From DATAYA01 sp036272815 (GTDB taxonomy: Bacteria > Pseudomonadota > Alphaproteobacteria > Acetobacterales > Acetobacteraceae): a stretch of DNA of 6,318 bases. The translations under genes were made by a program, and so were the position numbers. The stretch spans positions 1-6,318 of the forward strand of contig DATAYA010000303.1 in NCBI GenBank assembly GCA_036272815.1. Direction: 5' to 3'. How positions within the stretch are numbered: the first letter of the stretch is position 1; every line of letters starts with the position of its first letter. Shown here in pieces: positions 5,823 through 6,318 of the stretch. Under the pieces are notes generated by a model. That model was not told the origin of the DNA. It ran no database searches and worked only from the letters and a program-made list of their open reading frames with translations.

Positions 5823-5996
5823 TTATCCGCGCCCCGGTTTCTCTCCTGTGCGGCCCGGGCCGGTGGTGCCGGTGTGGGCGGGCGGGTCGCTTGCGGGGAA
5901 GCTGTCCTCGACTGTCTCGTCCTGCTGGCGGTCCGGCGAGGGCGGCGGCTTGGGCGACGGCTGGGGCGACTGCTTGGGCGGCTGGGGGTCAGGCAT
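5823..5996 (-). CDS. Small proline-rich protein with SFPASDPP motif
   Basis: A 57-residue protein found by reading the minus strand between the two larger divergent genes. It starts MPDPQPPKQSPQPSPKPPP, continues with an acidic stretch DRQQDETVED, and then has the distinctive SFPASDPPAHTGTTG block at residues 32-46. The motif (S/E)SFPASDPP followed by a Thr/Gly-rich turn recurs in many very small alphaproteobacterial proteins of unknown function, which is why I regard this as a real gene. AAAGGAG at 6004-6010 lies seven bases before the ATG, an excellent ribosome binding site. It has no Cys, no membrane segment and no signal peptide, and is probably intrinsically disordered. Its stop is 30 bases upstream of the ATG of the DAO-like gene (60 from the GTG), on the same strand, so both may share a transcript. 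No biochemical role can be assigned. Confidence 0.8.
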   Translation of the reverse strand: MPDPQPPKQSPQPSPKPPPSPDRQQDETVEDSFPASDPPAHTGTTGPGRTGEKPGRG

Positions 5997-6042
5997 CTCG
6001 CTGCTCCTTTATGCCGGCCCAACGACGGCGGGCGACGGCCGG

Positions 6043-6055
6043 TTGCCGCGCGCAA
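6043..6055. promoter_or_regulatory. Short inverted repeat in the divergent intergenic region
   Basis: TTGC-CGCGC-GCAA lies between the small SFPASDPP gene and the enolase-superfamily gene. The arms are only 4 bases plus self-complementary GC sequence, so chance is a serious alternative. It is noted because the region must hold promoters for both directions. Confidence 0.2.
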
Positions 6056-6060
6056 TGTCG

Positions 6061-6091
6061 GGCGAACGATGCCGCTTACCGCGCGTTCGCC
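6061..6091. promoter_or_regulatory. 8-bp-arm inverted repeat upstream of the enolase-superfamily gene
   Basis: GGCGAACG (6061-6068) and CGTTCGCC (6084-6091) are perfect inverted copies separated by 15 bases, 28 bases ahead of the ATG at 6120. The half-site centres are about 23 bases apart, near two helical turns, which suits a dimeric regulator. It may alternatively form a hairpin in the 5' untranslated region. No regulator gene is in the window. Confidence 0.35.
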
Positions 6092-6119
6092 GGGGGACCG
6101 CAGAGCGAGGCGCCGACCC

Positions 6120-6318
6120 ATGCGACCGCAGGCACAAATCGAACGGGTCGAGGCCCGTGCCTACACGATCCCGACCGACCGGCCCGAGTCGGACGGCACG
6201 TTCGCGTGGGACAGGACGACCTTGATCGTCGTTGACGTCACGGCCGGTGGCGTGGAGGGCATCGGCTATACCTATGCCGATCCGCCGACCGCCGCCGTCG
6301 TGTCCGGCGCGCTCGCGG
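6120..6318 (+). CDS. Enolase-superfamily protein (mandelate racemase/muconate lactonizing type), N-terminal part
   Basis: The first 66 residues of a gene that runs beyond the window. The sequence ERVEARAYTIPTDRPESDG, then TFAWDRTTLIVVDVTAGG and GIGYTYADPP, matches the N-terminal capping domain of mandelate racemase/muconate lactonizing enzymes, beginning with the usual V-x-x-x-x-Y-x-(I/V)-P strand. Members abstract a proton alpha to a carboxylate using a metal-dependent barrel, but all catalytic residues lie in the missing C-terminal barrel, so racemase, dehydratase or cycloisomerase activity cannot be distinguished. The start ATG has GAGG at 6107-6110, nine bases upstream. It is divergent from the SFPASDPP/dehydrogenase unit and may share its regulation. 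The family call is good; the specific function is open. Confidence 0.85.
   Translation, partial: MRPQAQIERVEARAYTIPTDRPESDGTFAWDRTTLIVVDVTAGGVEGIGYTYADPPTAAVVSGALA

Noticed and set aside
6014..6042. CCGGCC and GGCCGG as an inverted-repeat operator
   Set aside because: Each arm is a common GC-rich hexamer separated by 17 bases; easily chance in this composition.
5602..6235. Long plus-strand frames across the small gene and intergenic region
   Set aside because: Low-complexity Arg/Gly/Pro translation with no motifs. The SFPASDPP protein on the minus strand and the enolase-family start on the plus strand explain the region better.

Overview
The window looks like chromosomal DNA from a very GC-rich Proteobacterium, most likely an alphaproteobacterium of the Acetobacteraceae/Rhodospirillales or Methylobacterium type. 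This is inferred from near-saturated G/C third positions in most genes, several GTG starts, and a tiny protein carrying the SFPASDPP motif that I associate with alphaproteobacteria. No rRNA, tRNA, CRISPR array, transposase or phage gene is visible.

Left part (1-1368): a two-gene minus-strand unit encodes a small metal-binding cupin of the (R)-mandelonitrile lyase (GtHNL) type and a PptA-like 4-oxalocrotonate-tautomerase-family protein. Divergent from it on the plus strand is a wrecked LysR-type regulator. Its DNA-binding half is intact, then comes an in-frame TAG, and the reading frame resumes and jumps straight into the last ~20 residues of a LysR protein. The whole effector-binding domain is missing. 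The intergenic region between cupin and lysR holds several short inverted repeats that may be its former operator.

Middle (1369-2938): after a 163-base non-coding stretch lies one plus-strand gene for a 468-residue phosphoesterase of the phospholipase C/acid phosphatase (AcpA) family without an export signal. Its base composition appears less GC-rich than that of the genes to its right.

Right part (2940-5996, minus strand): a compact operon encodes the three subunits of a flavin/iron-sulfur dehydrogenase of the HcnABC / opine oxidase / D-hydroxyproline dehydrogenase type. Transcription order is DAO-like FAD subunit, small [2Fe-2S] subunit, then FAD/NAD(P)-type subunit with a BFD-like [2Fe-2S] domain. 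The genes overlap by 17 and 4 bases. Both internal gene starts contain short in-frame tandem duplications (18 and about 24 bases). A 57-residue proline-rich protein gene, too short for ordinary ORF calling, lies just upstream on the same strand. The operon's last stop codon is one base from the stop of the convergent phosphoesterase.

Far right (6120-end): a divergent enolase-superfamily gene (mandelate racemase/muconate lactonizing type) runs off the window. It shares a 123-base intergenic region with the minus-strand unit, and that region contains an 8-base-arm inverted repeat. Together the right half suggests catabolism of an amino acid, imino acid or opine-like compound, but the substrate cannot be read from the sequence. 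I see no clearly new multi-gene system. The most unusual items are the LysR deletion scar, the two start-codon duplications and the small SFPASDPP protein.
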